Positions 43,150 to 53,147 of a stretch of 64,000 nucleotides of DNA are shown here, one piece after another; within the stretch, counting starts at the first letter, position 1; each line of letters opens with the position of its first letter. The notes below the pieces were generated by a model. That model saw only the letters and a program-made list of their open reading frames with translations. It was not told the origin of the DNA and made no database searches. A program made the position numbers and the translations under genes. This stretch comes from Zygaena filipendulae (lineage: Eukaryota; Arthropoda; Insecta; Lepidoptera; Zygaenidae), in assembly GCA_907165275.2 (NCBI GenBank), contig OU015666.1:650001-714000 (forward strand), in the 5' to 3' direction.

Positions 43150-43474
43150 ATAGGCCATTTGACTAATTTTTTTTTCTGAATTCTATTTATTCCGGCAGAA
43201 AGATTTAAAAAAATAATAATAGACACGTACTTTTTGCTTTTTCAAGTTAATAAAAACATACTTTGATAAAGCGCAATAAAGTTTAGAAGTGGGGGTTCGT
43301 AACGTCATATGCATGTAAAATCTACCCCTGCTTGTGACGTTACGCGACATTTTGACTCAACGTATCTCCGTTATTTTTTGATTAGGGACGTAAAAAAAAA
43401 AGAAAAAATAATTGTCTAATATTTTTTATGAATCTACAAGACGGACTAAAAACAAAAGTTTAGTCGAATATCCT
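43150..43474 (+). mobile_element. MITE-B full-length copy
   Basis: TAGGCCATTTGACTAATTTT to ACAAAAGTTTAGTCGAATAT. Contains GACACGTACTTTTTGCTTTT, a mutated GTGACGTTACGCGAC and CTACAAGACGGACTAAAAAC. Confidence 0.8.
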
Positions 43475-43534
43475 AAATATCTTCAGGTGTTTCAATACCC
43501 TTAGATATTTAGCTTGCAATCGAAAACTTTAAAT

Positions 43535-43637
43535 GGGCATGTTGACTAATTTTTATGTTTTAGTCCGTCTTGTAGATTATTAAAAAATATTGGACGGACT
43601 AATTAGAATTTTGATTTTCAAAATTAGTCCACATCCC
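43535..43637. mobile_element. MITE-B internal-deletion derivative, about 103 bp
   Basis: GGGCATGTTGACTAATTTTT, TTAGTCCGTCTTGTAGATTA, then the other end TTTTCAAAATTAGTCCACAT. The two ends lie together with the centre deleted. Confidence 0.65.
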
Positions 43638-44142
43638 TATTATGTAGGGAAGTATGCTTGGAAATTCATAATTAATTGTAGTTTAGAAGATTTCAGTAAA
43701 TTGTCTTCACTAGATAATAGGCACCGTGTATTCGAACAGTTTACAAGTAATTACACAATTTACGAATGCAGAGTCCAATTTGTCACCATTTCTGTTCTAT
43801 CGTTAATTATAAGACAGGCTTTTTACTGAATTGCGTTTAATGATAACGTTGTGAGGAAAGTTTCTGTACTGACTAGGTAAATGGAGATTATACAAATGTA
43901 TTAATCGCTTTTTTTTGGTAACTTAATTCTTTTACTATAGAGAGTTTCGAGACGACTTCGGGAAAAAGCTGTACACGCATTTTTTTCGTTGTTTTACTGT
44001 AAAAATACATAAACTGTAACTATATATTGAACTATGTAGTATATCTAATATTACATCGCTGATCCATTTGTTTAATTACGTTACGACATTACAATTTTCA
44101 AAGATAACTTTACTAATAATAATAATAGTTATATCCTTACTA
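43638..44142. other. No recognisable gene
   Basis: Nothing supported. Confidence 0.4.
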
Positions 44143-44349
44143 TCCTTACTAATATTAGAAATGCGAAAGTAACTCTGTCTGTCTGTCTGTCTCTTACGCT
44201 TTTACGCCTTAACGGCTCAACCGATCATCATGAAATTTTGCATACACATTGTCAGGGGTACTACAGAGAAGGACATAGGGTACTTTTTGTCCCGGGATTC
44301 CCGCGGATACTCCAAAATTAACGCGGGTGAAACCGCGGGGAACAGCTAG
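44143..44349 (+). mobile_element. Helitron, 207 bp, near-consensus
   Basis: TCCTTACTAATATTAGAAAT, (GTCT)n, TCATCATGAAATTTTGCATA, GCGGGTGAAACCGCGGGGAA then CAGCTAG|T. Confidence 0.9.
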
Positions 44350-44786
44350 TAATATATAAAGCTTTTTATAGTTAGTTTCAAAACACTACAGACGAAACAA
44401 AATGATGTAATTATTATTTAAGAAAAATACGAGTAACGAAATTTATTTTCCCCGCGAAAAGCGTTTATTTAAAGTAACACCGAAAATATAAAATGAAATT
44501 TTAAGTAGGAAATAAAATATTATTTCGAGGTACCCGCAAAAATATAGCGCCCCGTGTGACGTGTGAAAACCGGATCGTGTCGGATTAAAACCGGTTTAGA
44601 ACGGATGGTTATAATACAATATATTTTATTATTCTCTCTCTCCTAATCTTTTACAGGATTATTCATGAAAATCATAATAAAATTATTTATTAATTGTGTT
44701 CTCCTAAATGTTTTGTACATTATTTAAAATATTCTGACCGGGGCTTTTGCCCGCTATAATTACGATTATACATATTATATGTATAT
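44350..44786. other. No recognisable gene
   Basis: Nothing supported. Confidence 0.4.
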
Positions 44787-44994
44787 TGGCTGTTTCACGC
44801 AGTTCCTCTCACGTTAATTTTGGAATTCCTGCGGGAATTCCGGAATAAAGTACCCTATTTCTTTTTCTGTGCGCAAAATTTATGTTAGTAAGTAAAAGTA
44901 AAGATTGGTTGAGGCGTTGATAAGGCGTGAAAGTGTCAAGTAACAACTGAAAATACAAACCTACATTCGCATTTATAATAAAGGATAGTAAGGA
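44787..44994 (-). mobile_element. Helitron, worn 3' end
   Basis: GGCTGTTTCACGCAGTTCC, GGAATTCCTGCGGGAATTCC, GGCGTGAAAGTGTCAAGTAA, ending TTTATAATAAAGGATAGTAAGGA|T. Confidence 0.65.
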
Positions 44995-45233
44995 TTTATT
45001 GTCCTTGCTAATATTATAAATGCGAAGGTGAGTTTGTCCGTTTGTTACGCTTTTACGCCTTAACGGCTCAACCGATCACCACGAAATTTTGCATACACAT
45101 TTTCAAGGATACAGAGAAGAACATAGGCTACTTTTTATCCCGGAATTCCCACGGGAATCTCGAAATTGCAATTTTGCATACTACCTACACGTTGTCAAGT
45201 GTAGGTACAAAAAAAGATATAGGGTATTTGTAT

Positions 45234-45602
45234 CAAATACAAAAAACCCTCGCGTTATCGGTCCCACGTATTACGAACACCTCCCTGCGGATATCCGTGA
45301 TGAAAACAATGACGAAACATTTAGTCGCCGACTGAAAAACCTCTTGTTGGATAACGTACTATACTCTGTTGACGATTTTCTAAAAATGAAGTTTGCTTAA
45401 TTACACTGTGTACACTTTTATCTATTGTTTTATCTAATGTAAAATTCTTGACATGTACCTATTATTTAAATTGACATAACTATTGTTCCTATTTATATTC
45501 AGTTTTAATGACGATCCCTTTAACGAATAACACTGTGTATATTATGTATATACTGTTAATGATGTTAAAGCGAAATAAATAAATCTAATCTAATCTAATC
45601 TA
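45234..45602 (+). mobile_element. 5'-truncated LINE with (ATCTA)n tail
   Basis: A coding remnant, a 3' UTR and an AATAAATAAATCTAATCTAA tail. TATC at both junctions may be a short target duplication. Confidence 0.75.
45240..45399 (+). pseudogene. LINE Pol C-terminal remnant
   Basis: The frame KNPRVIGPTYYEHLPADIRD, then ENNDETFSRRLKNLLLDN and VLYSVDDFLKMKFA, stop. It is plainly related to the last 50 residues of the reverse transcriptases at 46130 and 51044 (RNPRVIGPILYEKLPASLKK, DETFYRQLKNLLLDS), but too diverged to be the same subfamily, and its tail repeat differs. Only the C-terminal tail beyond the polymerase domain is present, so it has no function. Confidence 0.75.
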
Positions 45603-45669
45603 TCTCGGAATGCCCGCGGGATCTCCGAAACTAACGCGGGTGAAACCGCGGGGAACAGCTAGTTGTAAG

Positions 45670-45810
45670 TATAAAGTGTACCTAGGTGTGACGTCATACG
45701 GAATTTCATTTCAATGTATCGCCGTTATTTTTTTCATTACTTAAAAAAAAAAGGAAAAATACGTGTCCAATGTTTTTATTAACCTACGAGACGGACTTAA
45801 AACTGGAATT
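45670..45810 (+). mobile_element. MITE-B right half
   Basis: TAGGTGTGACGTCATACGGA, TCAATGTATCGCCGTTATTT, AAAATACGTGTCCAATGTTT, CTACGAGACGGACTTAAAAC. Confidence 0.65.
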
Positions 45811-46125
45811 CAGTCATTTTTGAGGTGTTCTTAAAATCCTGGAGTCTTTTAAACTCACATTTTTGTGTTTTGAATATATCTTTTTCACCGAAGGCATGTT
45901 GAGTTATAGTTTATTTTCCAATAAAACTGTACTCTACAAATGCCCATAAATACGAGTACATTATCAGACTATGAATCATCTGTGAAGTGTAAGTTTTATC
46001 CGCACGTGCCTTATTTACTTGACTTTAGAGTTTATTTCTGCTTAATAAATGTTTGTGGTGTGTGGTACAAGTTTAAAGAGACGCGAGATAGTTTCGTGTT
46101 ATTAGTTTTAATAAGTAATAAAGTT

Positions 46126-47634
46126 AATTGTGCCGAACATCTCAAAACTGATTGAGTCGATAATATCCAACAGCCTTATGGACCATCTCGAGACAAATGA
46201 TCTACTTACCGACAGACAGTACGCTTATAGAAAAGGAAAATCAACTACTGCCGCTGCACATCAAGTAGTAGACTCAATACTCATGAGCATAGATGATGGA
46301 TATAAAACTGCGGGCGTTTTTTGTGATCTCACAAAAGCTTTTGACGTCATCTCACACGAGTTGCTCTTGGCAAAATTAAATTCATACGGTATAAAGGAAA
46401 ATGCCCACATGCTGCTCAAATCCTTCTTAGAGGGCCGCAAGCAACGCGTAGTAGTGACAGCTAATGGCCAGAGATACAGATCTGAGGCGGGAGATGTCAA
46501 AATCGGTATACCACAAGGATCCTCGCTTGGGAATACTTTGTTTCTGGCGTTCATTAACGATCTTGCCCACTTCATCACAGACGGTCTAGTTGTGTTATTT
46601 GCTGACGATACGACGGTTGTGATATGTTCCCGCACTTATGAGCAGCTGAACTCAAAAATAAATTTCACATATAGCCGGCTGCACGAATGGTTTTCATCAA
46701 ATGGACTTATCCTCAATTCAACAAAGTCCACCTTAATGTTATTTTCGGCTAAAGCAGTTGAACTACCTGTTTGCATAGATAGCCCTGTCCCGGTCAGTCA
46801 CGCGTGCAGATTTCTTGGTTATACACTGGACTCACATATTAACTGGAAAAACCACATACAGTCACTCTGTGATAAACTTAGTAGTGCAGCTTACGCTCTG
46901 AGAAAATTGCGCCCACTCGTCTCCAGTACCGTACTAAGACAGACTTACTATGCACATTTTCACTCACTGATGTCATACGGTATATTGTTGTGGGGAAACT
47001 CGACAGACTCCAATCGCGTTTTTGTTTTACAAAAGCGCGCGCTTTGCATTATCGCAGGTATAAAACAACGGCAAACCTGTAGGACATTATTCACTAAACA
47101 CCGCATAATGACAATGACAAGTCTGTACCTATTCGAGATCATTTCCTATGTCCGCAAAAATATAGCAAATTTCAGTCTTCGAGAGTGTGGAGGGCGATCT
47201 TTGCGTAATGCGGGAAGACTAGCGAGTGTCCCCCACCGGACTAAACTGGCCACTAGAAACCCGCGTGTGATTGGGCCAATTCTTTATGAGAAACTACCCG
47301 CTAGTTTAAAAAAGACATCTGACGAAACTTTCTACCGCCAGCTGAAGAATCTTTTGTTGGATAGCGAATTTTATTGTTTAAATGAATATTTGTACACAAT
47401 CGATTGATCGATTTATAATCTTTATTTTTACATTTTTGACATGTTCATTTTTTTATTTAAATGACATTTTTATTATTTTTATAATCATTGACATTCTTAT
47501 TATGATACTTTTATTATTATTATTTTATTATTGACGATCATATTATCCTCTGACATTTTTATTAGTAATATAACTATGAAATTGATAATGTGAAATAAAT
47601 GATTCTATTCTATTCTATTCTATTCTATTTGATG
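46126..47634 (+). mobile_element. LINE copy 1, 5'-truncated, (ATTCT)n tail
   Basis: The sequence matches the inverted copy at 50832 onwards from AATTGTGCCGAACATCTCAA to GATTCTATTCTATTCTATTC. I cannot see a target-site duplication. The 3' UTR contains GAAATAAATG just before the tail. Confidence 0.88.
46130..47407 (+). CDS. LINE reverse transcriptase, N-terminally truncated
   Basis: 425 codons without a break. Reverse-transcriptase blocks appear in order: DRQYAYRKGKSTTAA (fingers), FCDLTKAFDVISHELLLAKL (first catalytic Asp), GIPQGSSLGNTLFLAFINDL, VVLFADDTTVV (catalytic Asp-Asp), then the thumb and a C-terminal RNPRVIGPILYEKLP region. The enzyme copies LINE RNA into the target site. This copy lacks the endonuclease and the first RT blocks, so the ATG is fortuitous: homology enters from the 5' truncation. 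It differs from the copy at 51044-53053 by only a few residues (for example S/A in 'ICSRTYEQ', C/R in 'ALCIIAG'), so both inserted recently. Clade uncertain; CR1/Jockey-like by the catalytic blocks. Confidence 0.9.
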   Translation: MPNISKLIESIISNSLMDHLETNDLLTDRQYAYRKGKSTTAAAHQVVDSILMSIDDGYKTAGVFCDLTKAFDVISHELLLAKLNSYGIKENAHMLLKSFLEGRKQRVVVTANGQRYRSEAGDVKIGIPQGSSLGNTLFLAFINDLAHFITDGLVVLFADDTTVVICSRTYEQLNSKINFTYSRLHEWFSSNGLILNSTKSTLMLFSAKAVELPVCIDSPVPVSHACRFLGYTLDSHINWKNHIQSLCDKLSSAAYALRKLRPLVSSTVLRQTYYAHFHSLMSYGILLWGNSTDSNRVFVLQKRALCIIAGIKQRQTCRTLFTKHRIMTMTSLYLFEIISYVRKNIANFSLRECGGRSLRNAGRLASVPHRTKLATRNPRVIGPILYEKLPASLKKTSDETFYRQLKNLLLDSEFYCLNEYLYTID

Positions 47635-47644
47635 TCAGTTGCAT

Positions 47645-47835
47645 CGCAGCTGACCCCATCGGTTTAACCTGCAGTAACTTCGGAGTTCCCGCGGGAATTC
47701 CAGGATAAACTATACCTATAAACCTTCCTCTGGAATCCCTCTACCTATTGGTTAAATCCGTTCATTAGTTTTTGAGTTTATCACGAACAGACAGACAGAG
47801 AGATTTATTTTGTTGGAAAAAAAGAAAAAGAAAAA
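47645..47835 (-). mobile_element. Helitron, ends worn
   Basis: CAGCTGACCCCATCGGTTTA, GGAGTTCCCGCGGGAATTCC, AAATCCGTTCATTAGTTTTT, then ACAGACAGACAGAGAG. Confidence 0.6.
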
Positions 47836-48327
47836 ATATCTTTTTCATTTTATGAACATGTTTGTAATGGTATATATTTTCAACCCTTTAAATATTTACA
47901 ACTAATTTTGCCACATGTTTTTTTACAAAATTTTCATGGTGATCGTGTACTTTCGAATTTATAATAATGGCTTAAATTCGCTCAGCTCTTGCATTAGTCA
48001 CTGTAACCGTGCAAAACTTAGTCATATTTGTTTATCACAGCGCGTGGCGGAAATGTTATCGAAATTGGTTTAAATATGGCTTTGAGATTTGTTTGCTCGC
48101 GTATCGGCCGGAACGGATTGGCCGTTATTAAGTGAGACATGTTCCACTTAAGGCCAAGTTTCACAGAGGTGAAACTAGATTCACACTATAAAAAATATAT
48201 TTTTTCAGCTCGTTCAATAAAAAATCCATAATGGAATCTATACATCTATAAGTAGGTACATAAACGAGTATACATAGATACATATATAAATAAAATTGAA
48301 GTGTCTGTTTGTAATTGGGTATTCTCC
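47836..48327. other. No recognisable gene
   Basis: Nothing supported. Confidence 0.4.
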
Positions 48328-48641
48328 AAGGTATGAAAATCAAAATTCTAATTAGTCCGTCAGTTAGGAAATAAAAAAATAATAGACACGTATTTTTTGC
48401 TTTTTCAATTTAATGAAAATAAACATAGATAAATCGCATTAAAGTTTAGGGTGGGTGCTCGTGACGTCAATATTCATTATAAGCGCCATACAAACTGCAC
48501 CGAGTTGTGACGTCACGCGAAATTTCAACTCAATATATCTCTGTTATTTTGTGATTACGTAAAAAAAGAAAAAATACGTGTCCAATATTTTTTACTAATC
48601 TACACGACGGACTAAAAAAAAATTATTTGTCAAGTAGCCAA
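48328..48641 (+). mobile_element. MITE-B full-length copy
   Basis: Contains TTAGTCCGTCAGTTAGGAAA, ATAGACACGTATTTTTTGCT, two TGACGTCA sites, AAAATACGTGTCCAATATTT and CTACACGACGGACTAAAAAA, ending GTCAAGTAGCCAA. Confidence 0.8.
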
Positions 48642-48689
48642 TTCTAAACTAACAGCTTCTTACTGAATGCATTTGAAAGTATAAACGGT

Positions 48690-48915
48690 ATTTACGTAAA
48701 AAAAAAACATTTTTTAAACTTTTTCTCCATCTGTCTGGTTGTATTTTTGATCCAGCTAATCTCTGAAATGACTGAACCGATTTCAACGGGACTTTCACTG
48801 GCAGATAGCTGATGCTATAAGGAGTAAATTAGGCTACTTTTATTTTAGAAAAAAAAAAAACTTCCTGCGGGCATTCCGAAACTCACGCGGGTGAAACCGC
48901 GGGACGCAACTCTTG
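48690..48915 (+). mobile_element. Helitron (TTATAAGGAGTAAAT subfamily)
   Basis: TCCATCTGTCTGGTTGTATT, TTTCAACGGGACTTTCACTG, TATAAGGAGTAAATTAGGCT, CACGCGGGTGAAACCGCGGG. The end GCAACTCTTG replaces CTAG. Confidence 0.65.
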
Positions 48916-48960
48916 ATTAGCGTGCCTACCCGGTGTGACCAACTGCGCCAATCCAGTCGC

Positions 48961-48995
48961 GTCAATCATTGTATTTTGGTAATACAATGATTGAC
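48961..48995. repeat. Perfect 15-bp hairpin
   Basis: GTCAATCATTGTATT, loop TTGGT, then the exact complement. No T-tract follows, so it is not terminator-like. Confidence 0.8.
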
Positions 48996-49094
48996 CGAAC
49001 AAATTGGTCAGCTCGATAGAACTACATATTATTTATATTGACTTTTTATATATATATATATTTTCCGGTTCTGTGTAATGCCACTAAACTATCC

Positions 49095-49199
49095 CCTAGT
49101 CAAAAGGTTGTCTAGTAAAGTATGCCTTAGGCATTAAGTCCGCCTTTTGTAGATAAATGTGCAATAAAGTTCTTTAAATAAATAAAATAAATAAATAAA
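49095..49199 (+). mobile_element. LINE 3' tail with (AAAT)n
   Basis: GTATGCCTTAGGCATTAAGT, CCGCCTTTTGTAGATAAATG and TGCAATAAAGTTCTTTAAAT followed by AAATAAATAAATAA. A minus-strand relative is at 61018-61130. Confidence 0.6.
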
Positions 49200-49371
49200 C
49201 TACAATATTGCAATGTCAACAAACTTACATAAATATGTCTTCGTCTCAATTAGACGCACCGACAAGCGTTTGAAAAGTGTTTTGGAAAACGGACAGCTTA
49301 CTGTTTACTTAAGGTAAGCTTGTAAAAGCTTGTAAAAATGTCATAAGTAAATGTTATTTTTTTTAATGTCA

Positions 49372-49608
49372 TTGGGGGCAAACGGGCAAGTGGTACACCT
49401 GATGGTAAGTGATTACCGCCGCCCATAGACATCTGCAACACCAGAAGGCATGCAGGTGCGTTGCAGACCTGGAATGGGGATGGGAACTGGCTTTCAAGTG
49501 GGGCTGCCGGAACACACCGTTAGGTGCTTGGCGACAGATTTGCAACTTGAAGGTGGTAGCTAGCCAGCTGGGCACTAGAGAGCGCCCTACCACCATGCTA
49601 TGGTTCAG
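49372..49608 (+). mobile_element. GCCGCCCAT interspersed repeat
   Basis: GGGGGCAAACGGGCAAGTGG, TGATGGTAAGTGATTACCGC, CGCCCATAGACATCTGCAAC and GGTGCTTGGCGACAGATTTG, a repeat I associate with Lepidoptera. Relatives at 42830-42970 and 62605-62700. The two 70-codon frames inside are incidental. Confidence 0.55.
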
Positions 49609-49954
49609 TTTAGTTACTAATAGACAATAGTGTATATTATATCATATCTACAGTTTTGATAATTTAATAACCAATTATGATTTATTTTCTATATGTTTTG
49701 TCTAAAATATGCGTTTTGTTTAAAATTCCAAATAAAAATCCAGATAAAATTTCTTTCGTGTCGACGATGTAAAGCGTTGTATATTTTTCCGGCAAAAATT
49801 AATATTGCAAGGGGTCAATTAAAAATTGCAATTCGATACACATCGCTTGTTGGGCGATTGTAATACACGTACATATTGTGTTCACTCGGTACTGTAGTCT
49901 GTACGTCACAACCGCTGTTCTATTGAATATGCATTTATTTTTTACAAGTTGTTA
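49609..49954. other. No recognisable gene
   Basis: Nothing supported. Confidence 0.4.
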
Positions 49955-50105
49955 TCCCTTGCGGTTCAGCCCGCGTTAATTTCGGGATTCGGAATTTGGG
50001 ATGAAAAGTACCATATGTCCCATTCTGTTCCTCTGAAAACGTTCGGTTGACTATTTAAGCGTAACAAACAAACAAACTTACATTCAGATCTCCTTTTGCT
50101 GTTAT
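49955..50105 (-). mobile_element. Degenerate Helitron
   Basis: TGTTATCCCTTGCGGTTCAG, GATGAAAAGTACCATATGTC, GCGTAACAAACAAACAAACT. Both tips are changed. Confidence 0.55.
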
Positions 50106-50279
50106 CTATAGTCTGCGAGTATCTATCGGCCTCGTTGCCTATCAGTGTCAGTTAAAACGTATTTTTCGGAGATCCTGCGGGAACATAAATAATCCTTACT
50201 ATTATATATATGTCGGCATGAGGGTAGTTTCATTAAAAATAACTGTTGCTTCCCGCTGTCGAATAGCGGTTGCAGTAAG

Positions 50280-50620
50280 TTCGTTCCCCCGCTTCACTCC
50301 ATTGCCCGACTCGTCTTTGTTAGAACTTGTAATAAAATGCGGGTATGCGTAAGCGACGGTTCATTGTTACTTTGTGTTCGGTTCAGTGCAGTTATGGTGT
50401 CGCAACAGTGTCGTATCAATCTAGAGTGGCTATGGTGATTACGTGTGCTGTGTCATCTAATTGTTTCCAGAGGTTTGCGTGAGTCGGGAGCACGGGCAGT
50501 GGAGGTGAGCGTTCATGCATTGTAAAGGGGCCCCATCAAACCTACACCTGGGTCGCAAGTCGCAGGCACTGCTCCGTGTTCCCTACGGATATCTGGTATG
50601 CTGTACAACTTCTATGTTGG
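50280..50620 (+). promoter_or_regulatory. GC-rich block, possible promoter/first exon or LTR
   Basis: GC-rich compared with both sides. GGTTCAGTGCAGTT at about 50387 fits the arthropod initiator TCAGT, and CAGTGGAG|GTGAGC at about 50497 is a strong donor-type site. Upstream TGTCGGCATGAGGG (50210) and AATAAAATG could instead belong to an LTR. I recognise no protein. Confidence 0.2.
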
Positions 50621-50831
50621 TGCAATTAATTGTAATAGTTTCTAGTTGGTTCTAGATGTGTCGCTCAGCTAATAGTCTCGGTCCTACCTTTCCCTGCCTT
50701 CAGTTACATTGTGTTATGTTATCATCATCAGTTAGTTAGCTATCATTACAATAGCAGATGACTATCTGCTGTTATCTGCTACTATGTTCTTCTTTCTATA
50801 ATCTACATATATACTACTCAAAACAAAATAG

Positions 50832-53045
50832 AATAGAATAGAATAGAATCATTTATTTCACATTATCAATTTCATAGTTATATTACTAATAAAAATGTCA
50901 GAGGATAATATGATCGTCAATAATAAAATAATAATAATAAAAGTATCATAATAAGAATGTCAATGATTATAAAAATAATAAAAATGTCATTTAAATAAAA
51001 AAATGAACATGTCAAAAATGTAAAAATAAAGATTATAAATCGATCAATCGATTGTGTACAAATATTCATTTAAACAATAAAATTCGCTATCCAACAAAAG
51101 ATTCTTCAGCTGGCGGTAGAAAGTTTCGTCAGATGTCTTTTTTAAACTAGCGGGTAGTTTCTCATAAAGAATTGGCCCAATCACACGCGGGTTTCTAGTG
51201 GCCAGTTTAGTCCGGTGGGGGACACTCGCTAGTCTTCCCGCATTACGCAAAGATCGCCCTCCACACTCTCGAAGACTGAAATTTGCTATATTTTTGCGGA
51301 CATAGGAAATGATCTCGAATAGGTACAGACTTGTCATTGTCATTATGCGGTGTTTAGTGAATAATGTCCTACAGGTTTGCCGTTGTTTTATACCTGCGAT
51401 AATGCGAAGCGCGCGCTTTTGTAGAACAAAAACGCGATTGGAGTCTGTCGAGTTTCCCCACAACAATATACCGTATGACATCAGTGAGTGAAAATGTGCA
51501 TAGTAAGTCTGTCTTAGTACGGTACTGGAGACGAGTGGGCGCAATTTTCGCAGAGCGTAAGCTGCACTACTAAGTTTATCACAGAGTGACTGTATGTGGT
51601 TTTTCCAGTTAATATGTGAGTCCAGTGTATAACCAAGAAATCTGCACGCGTGACTGACCGGAACAGGGCTATCTATGCAAACAGGTAGTTCAACTGCTTT
51701 AGCCGAAAATAACATTAAGGTGGACTTTGTTGAATTGAGGATAAGTCCATTTGATGAAAACCATTCGTGCAGCCGGCTATATGTGAAATTTATTTTTGAG
51801 TTCAGCTGCTCATAAGTGCGGGCACATATCACAACCGTCGTATCGTCAGCAAATAACACAACTAGACCGTCTGTGATGAAGTGGGCAAGATCGTTAATGA
51901 ACGCCAGAAACAAAGTATTCCCAAGCGAGGATCCTTGTGGTATACCGATTTTGACATCTCCCGCCTCAGATCTGTATCTCTGGCCATTAGCTGTCACTAC
52001 TACGCGTTGCTTGCGGCCCTCTAAGAAGGATTTGAGCAGCATGTGGGCATTTTCCTTTATACCGTATGAATTTAATTTTGCCAAGAGCAACTCGTGTGAG
52101 ATGACGTCAAAAGCTTTTGTGAGATCACAAAAAACGCCCGCAGTTTTATATCCATCATCTATGCTCGTGAGTATTGAGTCTACTACTTGATGTGCAGCGG
52201 CAGTAGTTGATTTTCCTTTTCTATAAGCGTACTGTCTGTCGGTAAGTAGATCATTTGTCTCGAGATGGTCCATAAGGCTGTTGGATATAATCGACTCAAT
52301 CAGTTTTGAGATGTTCGGCACAATTGTAATAGGCCTATGACTATCGACTTGAGTCCTATCTCCTTTACCCTTATATACAGGACATACTCTGGTAGTTTTT
52401 AGTACCTCAGGGTATACTCCATCGCGAAACATTTCGTTTATAAGAGACACTAATTTATCCGCCAGCAGCGGCCAAATAGACATTATAATATTAATTGATA
52501 TATCGTATATATCTATTGTCCCCGATTTGTGTAACATGCTTCTTAGAATCCCATCTAATTTTTCACGAGTTACGAGCGGTAATGCAAATTGCGGTGGATT
52601 TAGTTCGTTTAGATGCTGTTGTAGGTAACTAAGTGCTTGGTGTTTATTACTTCCTAATTGTAATTTGGATGTGATATTGAGAAAGTAATCATTAAAGCAG
52701 TCAGGTATGCGTTCGGTATCGACATGTGACCCCTCACTTATTAAATCAATATTTTGTGATTTACTTTTCAGGGATATTTCGTTATTAACAATCTGCCACA
52801 CTTCTTTCGACGGATTTTTAGTGGTCAGTAACCTGTGATCGTTATGTGCGCGGCGATCGCGTAAGCTTAGCGACTTGATAAGCTCTGAATAGTGACCTAG
52901 TGAATAGGGCCCACCTTGATTTTGTTCTATAAAATTAAACTGGATAGTTTTAAGTATTTTTTGCGCATAGATACGTTGAATGTTAGGCTTCATTAATTGT
53001 CTAAACAAGGCAAATGATAAAAAAAACTTTGTTTCCTTAAAAATT
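50832..53045 (-). mobile_element. LINE copy 2 (ATTCT tail), inside Tc1
   Basis: Inverted relative to the copy at 46126, and longer at its 5' end. The AGAATAGAATAGAATCATTT tail starts right after the Tc1 tip AAAATAG, so the exact junction base is ambiguous. The 5' boundary is estimated. Confidence 0.85.
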
Positions 53046-53053
53046 ACCCACAA
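51044..53053 (-). CDS. LINE reverse transcriptase, longer copy
   Basis: 669 open codons. After a linker (NPSKEVWQIVNNEISLKSKS) come CPVYKGKGDRTQVDSHRPIT (first RT block), YAYRKGKSTTAAAHQ, FCDLTKAFDVISHELLLAKL, GIPQGSSLGNTLFLAFINDL and VVLFADDTTVV, then the thumb and the C-terminal tail ending FYCLNEYLYTID. All catalytic aspartates are present, so the polymerase domain may be intact. The apurinic endonuclease and any ORF1 are missing, so it cannot mobilise itself. The first 20 or so residues probably come from flanking Tc1 sequence; the true LINE entry is near residue 20-60. Near-identity to 46130-47407 shows recent activity of the family. Confidence 0.9.
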   Translation of the reverse strand: MWVIFKETKFFLSFALFRQLMKPNIQRIYAQKILKTIQFNFIEQNQGGPYSLGHYSELIKSLSLRDRRAHNDHRLLTTKNPSKEVWQIVNNEISLKSKSQNIDLISEGSHVDTERIPDCFNDYFLNITSKLQLGSNKHQALSYLQQHLNELNPPQFALPLVTREKLDGILRSMLHKSGTIDIYDISINIIMSIWPLLADKLVSLINEMFRDGVYPEVLKTTRVCPVYKGKGDRTQVDSHRPITIVPNISKLIESIISNSLMDHLETNDLLTDRQYAYRKGKSTTAAAHQVVDSILTSIDDGYKTAGVFCDLTKAFDVISHELLLAKLNSYGIKENAHMLLKSFLEGRKQRVVVTANGQRYRSEAGDVKIGIPQGSSLGNTLFLAFINDLAHFITDGLVVLFADDTTVVICARTYEQLNSKINFTYSRLHEWFSSNGLILNSTKSTLMLFSAKAVELPVCIDSPVPVSHACRFLGYTLDSHINWKNHIQSLCDKLSSAAYALRKLRPLVSSTVLRQTYYAHFHSLMSYGILLWGNSTDSNRVFVLQKRALRIIAGIKQRQTCRTLFTKHRIMTMTSLYLFEIISYVRKNIANFSLRECGGRSLRNAGRLASVPHRTKLATRNPRVIGPILYEKLPASLKKTSDETFYRQLKNLLLDSEFYCLNEYLYTID

Positions 53054-53058
53054 AAACA

Positions 53059-53108
53059 GAAAAATCGAAATTTACCCTTAAAAAGTTAATCTAACAATTT
53101 CGATTTTT
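53059..53108. repeat. Subterminal 13-bp inverted repeat
   Basis: AAAAATCGAAATT and AATTTCGATTTTT, 24 bases apart, between the LINE junction and the transposase stop. Could be a transposase-binding subterminal repeat or chance. Confidence 0.4.
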
Positions 53109-53147
53109 GTCACTTAAAGTGATATGAGGAATTGCACAGGGATGTTT

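Larger units (their letters stand above)
45002..45662 (+). mobile_element. Helitron containing a nested LINE
   Basis: TCCTTGCTAATATTATAAAT to GTGAAACCGCGGGGAACAGC with CTAG 45659-45662. Without the LINE (45234-45602) it reads GGGTATTTGTATC|TCGGAATGCCCGCGGG, the expected Helitron sequence. It is also dimeric (CTCGAAATTGCAATTTTGCA). Confidence 0.82.

Noticed and set aside
46261..46635. 124-codon minus ORF, also at 51816-52190
   Set aside because: It is the antisense shadow of the LINE reverse transcriptase and recurs only because the LINE does.
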